Shown: in pieces, positions 12,801 through 24,400 of the stretch | How the letters are laid out: each line of letters opens with the position of its first letter | Numbering within the stretch: position 1 is the first letter of the stretch | Assembly (NCBI RefSeq): GCF_947507565.1 | Contig: NC_089176.1 | Coordinates: forward strand, 2,480,001 to 2,544,000 | Length of the DNA: 64,000 bases | Reading direction: 5' to 3' | From: Oscarella lobularis | Lineage: Eukaryota > Porifera > Homoscleromorpha > Homosclerophorida > Oscarellidae | Position numbers and translations under genes: made by a program | The notes under the pieces: model-generated | Told to the model about the DNA's origin: nothing | Seen by the model: only the letters and a program-made list of their open reading frames with translations | The model's database searches: none

Positions 12801-15307
12801 AGCAAATACTACCATTTTCGTGACTAAAAAAAGCAAACGCTCATCATACATCGTCTCAAAGTAAATAATTAATTGATGAACTGACCCGGTTATAATCAAA
12901 TCTTTGCTTGTAGGCGTGTTCGTTTCAAGTACGACGCCTCCAGTTATAGGCCAATCCTAATGTCACAGAGATGTAGTAATGACAATGAGACGCGTGACTG
13001 CATCTCTCACCTCCTTGCTTCTTCGCAGTGCCGAGAGTTGCTTCAAGTCAGACCAAAGCCCTTCTGGAACTGACGCGCAGTGAGTCAAATATGTCACTGG
13101 AGAATCGTGAAGACTGTATAAGTAAGGCTTGGGAATTTCCGGAATTCTTTAATTAACACAGAGATCCAATAAAATTTTTCAACTCGCCATTGTAGAATAA
13201 ATAGTTACCCTGGTGACGTCAAATCAAAGGTGACGATTTCTTCTTCCGTCAAAACGAGTAAGGCAGTGGGCAAACCATTATCTAATCATATGCAAAGGGT
13301 TGTTTTCTGGTAGATCAGCCTTGTTCATTCATACCAGAAACGCATGTGAAATCGATGACTTTGGCAGTGAAATCCAGAGCCACGTGACTAGCTCCTTGCA
13401 TCACAGTGATGCAATGCTTATCGCCGTAATTGCTACGTGGCATTCCACCGGAAAATATAACAAGAGGATCACTAGGAGAACTAAAAATTAGATTATTAAT
13501 TCAGGAATCATTACACAGTACCTGTCACTTCCTCTCCACAAAATCTTCTCTATGCGTTTGCAAGAAGCAGGGCCTACGAAAGCAAAACGATAAGCGCGTG
13601 AAATACTTTTTGACGTCATGTACCGTAAGGAAACGATCTCTCTGGTGCTCCAGCACGATTTCCTTGATAGACTGCAAAGCTGCCGTCGGAGTGCGACGTG
13701 ATGAATTGCTTGCCGTCTGGGTGCCAGCAAAAGGACTCCAAGTACTGAAAAAAAGGTCACAATTGATGCAGAAATCACGTGTGAGAAACTTGTGACCAAC
13801 CTGAAGTGGACTAAATGACTGCTCGGGTCTGTTCGTTGTGAGATTCCACAAAACGATTGCACCCTTTTCAAAGCCAATCAAAATCTAAGAAATTCAACAA
13901 TATTGATTAAATAATTAATTAAAAGCGGAGTCGCTGGCCTTGTTGGAATGACTCGGATGAAGTTCCAAGGCTTCGATTGCCCCTGGATGAAGTTTCGTGT
14001 GAGACTGAAGCCTGAAAAGACGTACACCATAAAAGAAAAGTGAAAGTGATATCAGATGACGTCAAAAAGAGCGCTCACCCCGCCGTTGCATGATTCCAAT
14101 AGATGATCGGCTCTTTCAGCTTGAAATCCTCAAGGACAAGAGTGTAGAGATTGCCGCTTTCCGTTCCCACGTATAGAACGGGCGAATCCTTGGGCAGGCA
14201 ACAGACGGATATCGCTTTTGCGCCGCCAAACGAACTAAAGGAGAGAAAATGACGTAACAGGCGACGCAGAGAGACGTACATCATATATATTCATTTTCCC
14301 TAATATTATGTTCACTCCAGTACATTTATTGTTGTTAATATTTAATTCTTCATTGAAGCGCAATCTTTCAGTTTTCTCCCTTACCTCGCCGACGCCAATC
14401 GGTAGCGATTCACGAGACGAAGATTCGGCTTCTGCGTGTCGGACAATTGCCAAAGGTAGATGACACTGTCCAGGCACAACGTGATGACTTGTTGCTATAC
14501 AGAAAATCCTTTCTCCAAGAGCGGCCCCCAAAAGCCAAACAATAATTTCCACCTTTCCACCGTTGGGCAAAATTTGCAAGACGGCGGTATCTTCGTCGTG
14601 AACGCCCGTATAAACAACTCCAGGCCGACCGTAACTAAAATACCAAATATCAGTGACGTCAAACAAAAAACACGTGTTCCTAAAAAAGAATTCGTATGCG
14701 TGACGTCATCATTCCATTTTCAATATCGAAAAAAGACACTGTGACGTCACGAATTCTTTGCGAATTCGTTTTTCGCGTTGCGCGCAGTTTCGAGTGAGCG
14801 CGCCGCGCGTATTCTGTGAGAAATTCGTTCGCCGAACGTGTCACGTAACACCGCCGACGGCGTTAGCAACGGCGGAATGCAGGCGGTCAGGTGCGCGCGC
14901 GCCCCTCCCATTCTACCCTCGAGCAAAAAGAAACGTTGACAATGTAACGAATTGTTGCTCGCTCGCTCGCTCGATCTCCCCGAAAACGTTCGTAGAAGAA
15001 AAAAAGAGCGCGAGGCTTACTACCGCACAGTGGCGTGATCGCGAGTTCACTAACATTCGCAAATCGCCGTGTTTCGTTCCGAGGAAGATGAGTTTGAGCG
15101 TCTCGTCGAAGGCCAGCGTCGACGGGCGATGAGGAAAGCCGTGCTCGATGCTCTGCGTGACGTGGACAAGGGGTTTTTTTTCGGCGATTCGATTTGACAA
15201 AGCTGATTTTCGTCGAGCGCCTGTACCTTTTGGACGTCGAAGTGGATGCGATGGGATGTCGCGTGACGGAAGGAGTCGCCCTTGAGTCGACGCGTTAGTC
15301 GCTTCAT
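9811..15307 (-). CDS. STXBP5: Tomosyn (STXBP5/STXBP5L-like), WD40 repeats with C-terminal R-SNARE
   Basis: The start codon is at 15307-15305 (MKRLTRRLKGDSFRHATSHR). The next segment (SIEHGFPHRPSTLAFDETLK...LGTKHGDLRM) matches the first blade of the Lgl/tomosyn double beta-propeller. Further exons carry WD40-type strands such as GRPGVVYTGVHDEDTAVLQI, LPKDSPVLYVGTESGNLYTL, KGAIVLWNLTTNRPEQSFSP, VVELAFCPLTKVLAVGGYGG and FPSLWAGTASGHVISFRIHM. The final exon encodes ELRERGQKLSDIAATTSRQE followed by a heptad helix and KKPWWKL before TAA at 9811. That R-SNARE motif separates tomosyn from Lgl, which lacks it. The family binds syntaxin/SNAP-25 through this helix and restrains vesicle fusion. More than twelve introns, mostly 50-70 bp. 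A linker rich in D, E and R (DDYDDDARDDEKDENRGDNE) sits in the first propeller half. Several introns carry TGACGTCA palindromes. Confidence 0.9.
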
Positions 15308-16294
15308 TGGATGAGACGGAGGATCAGGTTGGGGAGAAAAGCGATCGCAAAACGACTCTTTATATCAATCCTTGTAAATAACTTAATTTGCTATTCGTTG
15401 TGACGGGAGATTGGGAAGTGACGTCTAACGAAAGACGTCACTTCTGACATCACAAGCATGCACGTGTGTCGTCACTTGTTTCTTTTTGGGGCGCTCGCTG
15501 CACGTGCAGTGTAACTCCAATAAATTACCTTTTATGGCCGAGGTGCAAAAAGCAACGCTGTCAGCTGTCGTCCTACCGCAGAGCAAAGTTCTTGAGCAAG
15601 TTGGAAACTGGGGGCCAACGACTTCCCGACGCGAATCGTCCTAGAGCAACGGTCCAGCAGTGAGATTAGAGGAAAAAATTTAAGACCTCTAGGGAATTCT
15701 GGACCGACCGGGCTCACGTAGGTGCTGAGACTGCTGATTCATGCCGTTGGTGTGAGGGTCCGCAGGGTTGCGAACCATGTAAGACCCCGCTTGCGGTGCA
15801 GGGGCCTTATCTAGTGTAGCTTGTTCTGTTCCACTCCAATGTCGATATCCAGATGGACACCGCTGCAGGAAGTTTCGTTGCCTCTAGCTCAGTTTCTCGA
15901 CGGTGATCCTGTTCTAGACTGAATTGGTCGTGGTGGGTGGCTCGGTCAAGCACTTTGGCGCCTAAAACGGACGTGGTTATCAATGTCGCCGGCGGGACTA
16001 TTCTCTGGAAAAGACCTTGTTCTCTCTTCCCTCTTCTCTCGACCTAGCCTAGGCTACTCTGAACGGATGTTGCCGGTCCTATACAGTACTACAGTGTATA
16101 GTCGGCAATGCGACAGCAAGATCAGTCAGGTGCTTACGTTGCGACTAAGCAAACCTCTTCCGCTTCTCAACGACTTTAGGAAGTTAGGCCGCTAATTATC
16201 GTCCCCATAGAGTCAAAACAAATTGGTGTGGGAGCGCAACCGCATTGCGCCACCGACGACGAGTCTCACCAGTCTAACGTCCGCTTTCTCCGAC
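15308..16294. other. divergent intergenic region (tomosyn / LRR-protease gene)
   Basis: About 1 kb between divergent starts. It should hold promoters for both genes. The only clear structure is the palindromic pair of TGACGTC half-sites at 15416-15443. The part from about 15,690 to 16,200 contains no sustained open frame with recognisable similarity. Confidence 0.5.
15416..15443. promoter_or_regulatory. inverted repeat with two CRE-like half-sites, upstream of tomosyn
   Basis: A perfect 11-bp inverted repeat, AAGTGACGTCT / AGACGTCACTT, with a 6-nt loop. It lies about 110 bp upstream of the tomosyn start codon. Each arm carries a TGACGTC core as bound by CREB/ATF-type bZIP factors. A regulatory role is inferred from motif and position only. 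Confidence 0.4.
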
Positions 16295-19200
16295 ATGACT
16301 CGCCTAGCGGTTCCTGGCTTGGTCTTGGTTGCGTGTGGCTTCCTTCTGGTGACGGTCCTAGCCGAGAATCGATGTCCGAAGCGATGTCGGTGTTTCAAGC
16401 GCGGTCTCCAACACAGAGTCGATTGCAGCTTTCTCGGATTGAAGAAATTTCCTCGAATGTTGCCATTGGACGTCACCCATCTGTAAGGGATGAACGCTAT
16501 AGTGAGGACAAAGTCTAACAAAGGAATCGTTGGCGTCGCGCTCACTATTGCTTCCGCGATTTCTAATTTTGTCCCTCCTCCACTACAGGTCACTTGAAAA
16601 CAATAATATCAAGGAAATCCCCGATTCTCCACTATATCCCTATCTTCGAGATCTGTAAGTTATACAAAGAGTTAGAAAAAAAGGAAGTGATACAGCACGT
16701 CCTTTTTTATTAGAAATCTTGCTCGAAACTCTATAAGCCGCGTGGGACATTTCACTTTTGCCGCAATGAGATTCTTACAAATTTTGTAAGTGAATCGTGC
16801 TTACCTGACGTCTCTAATTCTCCCATTTTCAAGGGACTTGAGTGGCAACGAATTAGAGGCTCTTTCGTCAAATTCTTTTATAAGCCTTTTTCACCTAAAG
16901 GAACTGTAAGAGCGTTCTAGTATTTGGTGTGGGATGAATAAGTCACTTTACGGCACAGGCGTTTGTCAGGAAACAAGTTCTCGTCCATAGACAACGTGAC
17001 GGTTTCCTTCACGTATCTCGATCATCTACAAAAGCTGTAAGAAGCTTGGTAGCCTTCTAGCGAAAAACGTCGATAGCATACACTTGTTCAGATTTCTATC
17101 TGGCAATCGTCGCAAATTGGCGGGTGGCTTATCAAACAATCAGTTTAGCCAGCTGGTGTCGCTTAAAGAACTGTAAGTGCAATTACCAATTTCGCTGTCG
17201 ACTAACTGCCTCGTTGCAGGGACTTGTCCTATTTACATTTACAAAGCCTTCCAAATGAAGTGTTTGGCCGACTCAGAAAACTCCAAAAACTGTACAACTC
17301 TTAGCAAATCAGAGCAACTACTGATACTAACTCCCTTAGGGATATCAGCTACAATGATTTGGAGGAATTTCCTTATAGAGCTTTGTCGACTATTCCTTAT
17401 CAGTACGTAGGACGACATACATACATGCTTTCATTCCAGTAACCTATATACGCGTCTAGAAATATCGACCTTCGGCACAACAGAATCAGACACTTCGGAC
17501 ACAATAGCATCGGCTCAATGAAAATACCGTCATTCAATAACTTGTACGCCTAGCTGGTTCCTATGCCGCGGATCTATCCCTTCCTGTTCCGTGTGTACGC
17601 AGGAGAATCGAAGGAAACCCGCTCGTCTGCGACTGCACTGCGACCTTCCTTTGGAAACGACTTCGAGAAGGCGACACGATGGACGATGTCATAATGGACG
17701 TCGTCTGCAATTCGCCGCCGCCCGTATCCGGAAAACAGTTGTACTATTTGAAAAAAGAAGACCTCGTCTGTGGTAAGAGACTTATACACAGCTAGTACAT
17801 GCCTTTCTTAATTCATCTCCTCGCGTTGTGACAAAGATCGCGTTCTCTGCTTTTCCGCGACTCCGGCCAACGTGACGTACGCCTGCATGGGGATGCCAGC
17901 CGTCATTGATTGCAAAGTGGACGGCTTGAGCGGCGAGATGATCAAGTGGGAAAAGAACGGTGTGCGATTGCCCGTCTCCGACAGCGACGTCTGCCAAACG
18001 AAATATCATCTGACGTGCACTGGATCGTTGGTCATACGCGACGTGCAGTTGAGTGACCTCGGCGAGTATCGGTGTCTTGCTGGCGAAGGAGCAAGCGAGA
18101 CCGTCAGTCCGCCGGGACGTATGCGAATCATCTCGTCCTGCTACAATAACTCGGAGACGCCGGCCCCGACAACCGTTGCACCGACGCCGACACCGACGTC
18201 GCCGGAATGCTACGACAGTAAGAAATAGAATTAATAGTTAATTAATTCATTAATACATTTGCATTTGTATAATTACAGACGGCTCATGTGCAGCGAGTGG
18301 CGAAAGTGGCAGCGGCTTTGAGCCGAAACCCTGCCCATGCCCACCGAACGTATCAAACTCAATAGTCAACTCGAACTGCAGTAAAACTAAGGGCATCGGC
18401 AAACACCTACCCGACGACGAAGTTACGTACAAATGCAAACAGGGATACATATTGAGCGAGAATCATCGACTTGTATGCCGAAGTGACGGAAAGTGGAAAG
18501 GAGAACAACCCCGTTGCGCTTTAGGTATTCTATATCTAACGTGTACTAATAACCGATTTATTGATTTCGCGATCCTAGCATGCGGGAGAGCCATAGTCGA
18601 CAACGAGCTCCTCTTCAGCAAGGCAAAAGATTTGACAGGCGTATCGTCGTCGTCGTCGCAACTCGGCGGTCGCGTCATCAACGACGACTTCGACCTACTG
18701 ACGAAAGGCAAGCTGCCGCCGTTCGTAGGCCAAATGAGAATGAACGGCGAACCGATCAGCTGCGACGTGACGCTGATCAGCAACACGCTCGGCATGACGG
18801 CGGCGAATTGCGTCACAAAGCCGAACGCGGAGCAACCGTACGACCTGCGTCAAAATCGAATCGAAATAACGTTCGGCAAACGACGTCTCAATCCGGTCGA
18901 CGACGAAATGGCGCAGCAGATTCGTTTCGTGAAGAAAATCTATATACATAGTCGCTATGCGCCGAATACGCTCAAATACAACGTCGCTCTGCTTCGACTC
19001 GACGTTCCCGTCTCGTTCAACCAACACGTCCGACCGGTTTGCCTCAGCAAGAGCCTGTGGTCGTTCGAGAGTCGAGACGCGGACAAGGTTTCGGTGAGCG
19101 GCCTAAGCCACGTGACGACTAAAACCGGCGACGACACGTCGTTGCGGAAGGCGATCGTCGTCGTCGCCAATCAGAGCACGTGTCGCAAAGTGATGCGAAG

Positions 19201-19423
19201 CGTCGACGTCGCTACCGATTCGATGATCTGCGCCTACGGGCCGTGTCACGGCGTCGGTGGCGGACCGCTCGTCGTTCTCGTCGACGATTTTTGGTATGTG
19301 ATCGGCGTGACAAGCTGGGGCGATCGGTGCGGCACGTCCGGCCAGTTCGGCGTCTACGCGCGCGTCACGCACCCGAACATTAATAAGTGGATACACAAAA
19401 TAAAGGAAGACGACGAGTCGTAA
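16295..19423 (+). CDS. Secreted LRR-Ig-CCP-serine protease homologue (inactive protease domain)
   Basis: I chose the start at 16295 because it opens a signal peptide (MTRLAVPGLVLVACGFLLVT); an in-frame ATG at 16223 is upstream. The order of parts is: LRRNT (CPKRCRCFKRG); about eight LRR exons, each ending in a GT donor after an L-x-x-L type unit (LSGNELEALSSNSFISL, LSGNKFSSIDNVTVSFTYLD); an LRRCT (GNPLVCDCTATFLWKRLREG); an Ig domain (IKWEKNGVRLP...LSDLGEYRCLAGEG); a TP-rich linker; one CCP/sushi domain (CPPNVSNSIVN...KCKQGYIL...CRSDGKWKGEQPRC); then a chymotrypsin-fold domain ending at 19423. The triad is lost: the His motif reads TAANC (H to N), the Asp motif YNVALL (D to N) and the Ser motif CHGVGGGPL (S to G). 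It therefore cannot be an ordinary serine protease. A recognition or scaffold role in extracellular immunity or matrix is inferred. A factor B-like pseudoprotease lies 2 kb away. Confidence 0.85.
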
Positions 19424-19622
19424 ATGAGATTGGTTGTCGTGATAGTTGTCTAGTATTTTTTGTCTTGTGCCGTGTGACCACGTGTTTGTATCCCACGAAT
19501 TCAAGTGATCGTGTAAATGGAGCACTTTCACTACAATATACATATGTAACCCTGCCACATATCGTCATCGCTTGCAAAGGAAGGGAACGGTTTAGTTGCA
19601 AGGGACCTGGTCATACCGGTAT

Positions 19623-20030
19623 ACTCCTCTATATGTAGGTAATAAACATTGGCCGCATCGCGCTAATATATTGACCCCACTGCCCCAGTGAGACTCAGGA
19701 GTGCTCTAGATAGTCTAGTAGAGGCGTTACGAGTCTAGAAATTCATTACCAGGCGTCGGCGTCTTCGTGTGTTGGACCCCGGCAGTCCAGCCTAGCGAGC
19801 GTCTATTTACAAACGCTGCCAAGCGAGACAAATTGGCAGTGCCATGGCGATCGATTTCTTTTCGGAATCTGGCTTGCTTTCCGCTGACAAAACGGCGAGT
19901 TCCAAAGTACTTTTTGACCGACAAGCGCGCGCTACGCCAACTTCACGAAGCGCCCTGCGAAGCGCCAATTTCATGACGAGCTGGTGCGGCCTACTATGCG
20001 TGTACACGTATTGGACACTGCTGCATCCAT
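19623..20030 (+). repeat. dispersed repeat element, copy A (left of BPHL)
   Basis: It begins ACTCCTCTATATGTAGGTAA and continues through an AAACATTGGCCGCATCGCGC block. It ends GCGGCCTACTATGCG...CTGCATCCAT. The same start and end blocks recur in the same order at 21261-21450. The interior is about 200 bp longer here. It has no coding capacity that I can see. Confidence 0.6.
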
Positions 20031-20224
20031 AAAAAAAGATCTTTTTATCTAATAGACATATTCTCTATATACGGCATGACGTCACCTTCGCAATCATCCG
20101 AGTCGCCCTGACATCCTGTTTGATTTGGAAATGCAGAACACTGCCTCCGCGATCATTTCGACCAGCAAAGCGAGTTCCCATGCACGTTCGGCAGTACTAG
20201 TAGTAACGGCGTTCAAACGCGTAG

Positions 20225-21050
20225 GCTTGCGAAAACGATGCCGCCGGCGGTCTCTACTACTATCGCGTCGGTAGAGGAAACGACGTTCTCGTCTTTCTTC
20301 ACGGCGTAGTTGGGGCGGGAATGCTCGATTTCGCGCCTCAACTTCAATCGCAACTCATGCTCGACCAATTTGACATGATTGCGATCGACTTGCGCGGCTG
20401 CGGCAAATCGCGTCCCCCGGAAAAAGATTTTTCCGGCGATTTCTATCGCACCGACGCCGCCGATGTTGCCTCTTTGATGGATTCGCTGAAAATACGCCAG
20501 TATTCGGTCGCGGGGTATGAGGATGCTAAGGGATAATAAATTAAACTAGCCTTTCGCGTTATACATGTACAGGTGGAGCTATGGGGCTACGGTAGGGCTA
20601 ATATTGGCCGCAATGAGACCCGACGCCGTTCAGGCCCTGATGGTATGGGGACCAATCGCTTACCTGGAACGAAAAATCATGGATAAAGTCGTCAAAAGAG
20701 AACACCATTCGACGTGGAATCCGCGCATTCTGAACCGACTCGTCACCTTCTACGCCGTCGACGTGGCGCAGTCGTTGTGGTCCGGTTGGATTCGCGGCGC
20801 AACGCGACTCGTCGACGAGCGAGACGGGGATATTTGTCGAGACGACGTGGCGATGATAGAGTGCCCGACGCTCGTCATGCACGGATGCCGCGATCCTTTG
20901 AACGCCGTTCATCACGTCGAGTTCATCAAGGCGAACGTTCGCGGTCCCGTTGCGTATCACGAATTCGATGAAGGTCGTCATGAAATGCATCTCGACTGCG
21001 CGGACGAGTTCAATAGGAAGGTGGTGGAGTTTTTCAAGAACGTCCGTTAG
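20225..21050 (+). CDS. BPHL: Alpha/beta hydrolase, BPHL (valacyclovir hydrolase)-like
   Basis: Two exons: 20225-20514 and 20573-21050, joined in phase across a 58-bp intron (VAG then WSYGA). Family motifs are in order: oxyanion region FLHGVVGAG, IDLRGCGKSRPPEKDF, nucleophile elbow GWSYGA (Ser), the lid region, acid HGCRDPL (Asp), and EGRHEMHL (His). The C-terminus CADEFNRKVVEFFKNVR matches the length and end of BPHL proteins. In BPHL these residues hydrolyse alpha-amino-acid esters in mitochondria. The 5' end is uncertain. The reading frame is open from 20225, directly after a TAG that could be a splice acceptor, so a short first exon may lie upstream; the first in-frame Met is at 20321. No mitochondrial presequence could be assigned. 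Two copies of a dispersed element flank the gene, and a decayed copy of exon 2 lies at 25.4 kb. Confidence 0.85.
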
Positions 21051-21260
21051 GCTTCGTTCGAATTGAGCCGAGTATTTATTGAACAAGGAATGAAACTGCC
21101 TTGCACGACTCTAACAAAATCAATCAAAATTAGAATATTAATAATTGAAACGACCTTTCAATTCATCTCTCTTCTCGCTTATTATGATTGATTCCTTTAG
21201 GAGAACCGTGCTTCTCGTCAATTTTATGACGTCGAAAATCATAACGAAAGCGGAACCTAC

Positions 21261-21450
21261 ACTCCCCTATATATATATCTAGGTAATAAACATTGGCCGC
21301 ATCGCGCTAATATATAATAATGGCCCCACTGCCCTACTGCCCACTGCTCCAGGGTGACGGCAGGTGACGGCAGGTGACGGCGGCAGACGCGGCCCGGTGA
21401 CGGCACGGATCTAAGATCGGCCTACTATGCGCGTATAGACAGTGTTGCAT
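21261..21450 (+). repeat. dispersed repeat element, copy B (right of BPHL)
   Basis: It shares the blocks GTAATAAACATTGGCCGCAT and CGGCCTACTATGCG...CATGCA with copy A at 19623-20030, in the same orientation. Its middle is shorter and holds a small direct repeat of GGTGACGGCA at about 21353-21385. Confidence 0.6.
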
Positions 21451-21490
21451 GCACAACGCTACCACAGACGAGAAATACAGCAAACGAACT

Positions 21491-24400
21491 TTAGTCAGTG
21501 GTCACAGTGAGTCGCGACTCCATCCTTACGGTGTCGCGTATCATTTCTTCGTACTTCCTCATGTTAGTATACACGGCGTATCCGTCCTTGCAGTCCTCAA
21601 AGCCAAAACTGCCCACACCGCACAGAACATATCTGTTTGTCTTAGGATCCTGACACATAAGAGGAGTGCCCGTCGCTCCATGGCAAATATCCCCAGGAAT
21701 GCGTCGAACGCAGAGATTCGAATCTAAAATAATTTTCTCAGGCCACCTCTGCCTGCACTCAGACAAATTAGCTATAACAACGCTCGACTCTATAGGAACA
21801 TTCGAGACGACTCTTTCGTCATCTTTCACGTATTGATACCCGACCAGGAACGCCGTCTGTCCTACTGCAATCATTCCATCACTGATCATCGTGTTGTACT
21901 CCGAATGCCGTGGCGAACAGATTGGCTTTCGAAAGCGACTCACCTCTATAGGCATGTCGAGCCTTATCACAGCCATGTTATTCTCGAGTGTATCCGGATT
22001 GAATCTCCTCGTTGAGCGCCACACTTTCAGTCCAGGCGGTGGATGATCTCCGCGAACCAGAACGCCAGTTCCGTTGTACCTGCTTATCGTCAGTCCGTCG
22101 TCATTGTCGTTTAGTTCGTATTGTCCAACTCGGACTCCTATTTTATAATTGTTGATTTTGCCCTCTAACCACCCGCTGGTACGAGTCGCCTTTTTGAAAC
22201 AGTCGGCACCGGTTACTACCCATCGGCGGTGAACTAGAGCGCCGTCGCATTCGTACTCTCCGTTACCCAGGACGGTGACGAGCCAGGGCCAGGCTCCGCG
22301 TGCTGCAACCGAGAAGTTGGAAAAGGGATAGTGCCGGCCGGGAGCTCCGGCTACACCGCAAAGATCGTCGACCGTAGCTATATAAGAAACGCAATTTGAC
22401 GCTAGTACAAACACCATACCCACCCTATTTTTTACTTGAGCTCGAGTAGTTCACAAACGCGTGGAACTCGTCGGTGGTGTGGAATTCGATGAAGTCCGTC
22501 GTAGGTTCCATATAGTGCGGCAAGTCGCGTGTCGAAATATGAAGTGATTTGACGTTCAATTGTTCGTAACGCTCCAGCGCAGCCAAAGCGCGTTGCCGAT
22601 TAGTGACCCTCGGAATTTGCTCGCTGACAATTACAGCCACTCTCCTCGCATCTCTCGGTTCGCCGCCTAACGCTGTCTCGAACATCACGTTAATGCTCTC
22701 TCTGAACTCTTCGAGATTTTCTGAGATGTTATGAGGATTTTCTTCAGTTTGATTGGGTGTCCCAACGAATTTCCAAATTGTTTCCTTCGTGAGAACCAAG
22801 ACAGCGGCGCGGGTCTTCTCTGCGTCGATGGGAAAGTTTGTGATTGTGCTATTGACAAATGTTTTATACACTTCGTTCAGAGAACTCTTCTCGCGGATGT
22901 TGAAAGCAAAGAGAAGATCCAGTTTGACGTCGGACTGCGCGCGGAGCACATCGGATCGATCGTGTCTCCCGAGAAAATTCTTGTCGGGTTGGGCATTGCG
23001 AGAGTACGTTGCTAAGGGAAGCAAGAATTTTTTCGTGAACGCTTCAACTGGGTCTTTGACTAAATTAGTTTCGAGTAGGCCTACATTAAATAAATCAATA
23101 ATAATTTAACATTGCATACAATGACTTCATCGTACATTTTGGAAGAGGAACGTTCCATTTTGAATTAGCCATACAGGTGGCAACACTGTGGCCAACAAGT
23201 GTAAATCCGTGGTTGCAAGAAAAGCTAGCAGTCGACAAATAATGAGGTCTCCTATCTATATACTCTAATGTCCCGTTGATGTACGCAAAATCGATTTGTC
23301 TTCTAGTCGAAATACTGCCGTTCTTCAAACTTATTTTAGGACATTCAAGAGCTGCAAAAGAAATCATATTCAGCTTTTTTTCTTGGATCTGTACAGAGAC
23401 CCGGACTACGTTGGCATTTTGGAGCTGTTTGCCATCCATTAGCCCCGCAAGTCATATGTCCTGCTGTACGCCGAAAATAATCTATTGCCGTAGACCTCCA
23501 GCGCAAAGCAGGAGGTTTATCGTTGACGGCTTTTAAAAGAAATAAGTTTTTCCTCCTTTTCCCTTCGATTTCCTTTGGCAAAAAACGGAACAAATCCGGT
23601 TCCTTTACTACGTGAGAGTAGCCCTTTTCGCATTTCCACTCAATCTTTTCTTCATCGTAATATTCGGATTTGTTTTCGTTGGAAAAAATGAAATGCCCGT
23701 TGTCGATAGAAGGTATAGAACATTTGATTTCTACCAAAAACAAACCAGTCATTTCAAGAAAAACAAATTGAAACTTTCTTACCTTTGCACTGAGGTGGAC
23801 TCAAGCGATCCCATTTTCCGTCATACTTACATTTTCGAGTATCAAAATCGTCATAATTTTGGTAGCCTTTATTGCAGTAGGTAGTTGCCGCTTTGGAGCA
23901 GTGTCCTAAAGATAGATCACCAGATAGGGATTCGCGTCCATTTAGCACTGACGAAGTTTCACACGTAGTGGCACCTAATGCAAATCGTTTTGGACGTCAT
24001 AGCATAATTTAATTATGCACTGTTACCGCAGAGATCCGCTTTAAAGCCTTGATACGCTCGCTTCAGTTGAAAAGTGATTAGTCTGTTAGCAGTTAGAGTC
24101 TTACTTGACCCTTCTTTGTACGTAATTCTGACGCTTTTCGAGTCACCGTCTCTGTTGGAAACATCGGCATAAAACGCATCGGTGCCGTCAGGGATATTGA
24201 AGAAATTCAAGCAGGCCGGACGACTCTCAGATCCGCACATCGTCCAGTCTGCATTAACATACCCAGACGAAATACTCTTTGGATTGAGCATGTTTCCTAC
24301 GGTACGGTTTGAATTAATTTTTTATATTGGGGTACCACACCGTCACGTACTGTCTGTTGTGTAGGAAATTTTAAACCCGTTTCCTTTCTTCCAATTATTA

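Noticed and set aside
18580-19383. Long R-rich and D-rich ORFs in other frames of the LRR-protease gene
   Set aside because: They are shadows of the GC-rich protease exon, with biased composition and no domain.
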